Source: Polyangiaceae bacterium
GTDB taxonomy: Bacteria > Myxococcota_A > Polyangia > Polyangiales > Polyangiaceae
Length of the DNA stretch: 7,181 nt
Direction: 5' to 3'
Assembly (NCBI GenBank): GCA_025934595.1
Contig: JAICXU010000151.1
Span: 1 to 7,181 of the forward strand
Part shown: one piece after another, positions 6,336 to 7,181 of the stretch
How the letters are laid out: each line of letters opens with the position of its first letter
How positions within the stretch are numbered: position 1 is the first letter of the stretch
The notes under the pieces: generated by a model
Databases searched by the model: none
Told to the model about the DNA's origin: nothing
Seen by the model: only the letters and a program-made list of their open reading frames with translations
Program-made: the position numbers and the translations under genes

Positions 6336-7181
6336 CAGATCTTCTGTCCCACCTTGGGGAACATGTGACCGATGGCCTGCTTGAGGATGCCTTCTTCGTG
6401 AGGGTCGCCCTTCAAGAGAGTCATACCGAACGCCTTGGCTTGCTTCAGCGTGATGTGAGGAGGTAGCGGGGGCACGTCGGGATCCGTGACCACCTCGAGG
6501 ACCGCGGGCCGATCGGAGGCAAGCGCGCGATCCCACGCAAGAGCGATGTCTTCCGGACGCTCTACCCTCAAACCGCGAAGCCCGAGCATCTCAGCGTAGT
6601 CGGCATAAGGAAAGCTCGGGAGATCTTGAGACGCGGGATAGGAGGTGTCGCCTTCCATGGCACGCATCTCCCATGTGACCTGGTTGAGATCGTCGTTGTG
6701 CAAGACGAGCACGACCAGGCGGGGATCCTTCCATTCGCGCCAATACCTCGCGATGGTGACGAGCTCGGCATTGCCGTTCATCTGCATCGCGCCGTCGCCG
6801 ACGAGCGCGATCACGGGGCGCTCGGGAAAGGCCATTTTTGCCGCGATCGCGTAAGGAACGCCGGGCCCCATCGTGGCGAGCGACCCCGAGAGGCTCGCCA
6901 TCATGCCTCGGCGCAGCTTCAGATCGCGAGCGAACCAATTCGCGCACGATCCGGAATCCGACGTGAGAATGGCGCCCGCAGGCAGCTTCGGCGAAAGCTC
7001 CCAGAAGACGCGCTGCGGATTGATGGGGTTGGCCGGCAGCATCGCGCGCTCGCGCATCAGCGAGCTCCACTCTCCGTTCCAGCCGAGGATCTTGTCGCGC
7101 CACGCCGCGTCTCGTTTCGGCGCGAGCTTGGGAAGCAGCGCCTGGAGGGTGGCGCGTGCGTCGCCTACCAGATTGACCTCC
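6335..7181 (-). CDS. Thiamine-diphosphate-requiring enzyme, PoxB/acetolactate-synthase-like (C-terminal part, start outside window)
   Basis: The reading frame is open from the right edge (first full codon at 7180) to a TGA at 6337-6335, giving about 281 visible residues, so the N-terminal half is missing. The visible part covers the end of the central domain (a VGDARATLQALLP stretch at the edge) and the whole ThDP-binding domain. The pyrophosphate/Mg motif starts with GDG at 6799-6791 and ends with the HNDDLN stretch near 6697. The tail (PPHITLKQAKAF, then about 30 residues) resembles the end of E. coli pyruvate:quinone oxidoreductase PoxB (PPQIKLEQAKGF, from memory). Family enzymes decarboxylate 2-oxo acids such as pyruvate; PoxB passes the electrons to quinone at the membrane. 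The closest type I recognise is the uncharacterised 'thiamine pyrophosphate-requiring protein' of actinobacteria, so the substrate is uncertain. Its stop overlaps the next start by one base (TGATG), implying coupling. A pure decarboxylase or acetolactate synthase is an alternative. Confidence 0.88.
   Translation of the reverse strand, partial: EVNLVGDARATLQALLPKLAPKRDAAWRDKILGWNGEWSSLMRERAMLPANPINPQRVFWELSPKLPAGAILTSDSGSCANWFARDLKLRRGMMASLSGSLATMGPGVPYAIAAKMAFPERPVIALVGDGAMQMNGNAELVTIARYWREWKDPRLVVLVLHNDDLNQVTWEMRAMEGDTSYPASQDLPSFPYADYAEMLGLRGLRVERPEDIALAWDRALASDRPAVLEVVTDPDVPPLPPHITLKQAKAFGMTLLKGDPHEEGILKQAIGHMFPKVGQKI

Noticed and set aside
5463..6368. 301-residue plus-strand open frame
   Set aside because: Antisense to the enolase-family gene, with no motif, and it crosses the coupled gene junction at 6335.
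6336..6536. In-frame N-terminal extension of the enolase-family protein to an upstream ATG at 6536
   Set aside because: The 67 extra residues overlap the ThDP gene's conserved C-terminus and look like non-native Arg/Ser-rich sequence; the ATG at 6335 gives the normal family length and a coupled TGATG junction.

Overview
The window is a high-GC, fully coding bacterial segment in which every supported gene lies on the minus strand. Five genes are packed end to end, with junctions of a 1-nt overlap, a 4-nt overlap, a 2-nt gap and another 4-nt overlap, so they look like one polycistronic, translationally coupled unit. In transcription order (right to left) they are: the C-terminal part of a PoxB-like thiamine-diphosphate (ThDP) enzyme, cut by the right edge; an enolase-superfamily protein of the mandelate racemase type; a 1018-residue FAD/iron-sulfur 2-hydroxyacid dehydrogenase of the YdiJ/GlcD-GlpC type with an added C-terminal membrane helix; ActA, the pentaheme cytochrome c of alternative complex III (ACIII); and the N-terminal half of ActB, the large molybdopterin-oxidoreductase-like ACIII subunit, cut by the left edge.

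Organism: ACIII occurs in Myxococcota, Bacteroidota, Planctomycetota, Acidobacteriota, Gemmatimonadota and Chloroflexota, among others. High GC, strong GCG/CGC codon preference and long spurious ORFs on the antisense strand fit a Myxococcota-like (for example Polyangia-like) genome, but this is inference and not a firm assignment.

How the genes may work together: ACIII oxidises membrane quinol and passes electrons to cytochrome c or directly to a terminal oxidase. Placing actA-actB directly behind a membrane-anchored flavin/Fe-S dehydrogenase and a pyruvate-oxidase-like ThDP enzyme, both of families that can feed electrons to the respiratory chain, suggests a dedicated oxidation-to-respiration module. 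The enolase-family enzyme could supply a 2-keto acid by dehydrating a sugar acid. The linkage is seen in the sequence; the pathway is a hypothesis. I see no RNA gene, mobile element, CRISPR array, terminator or sizeable intergenic region. The promoter must lie beyond the right edge.
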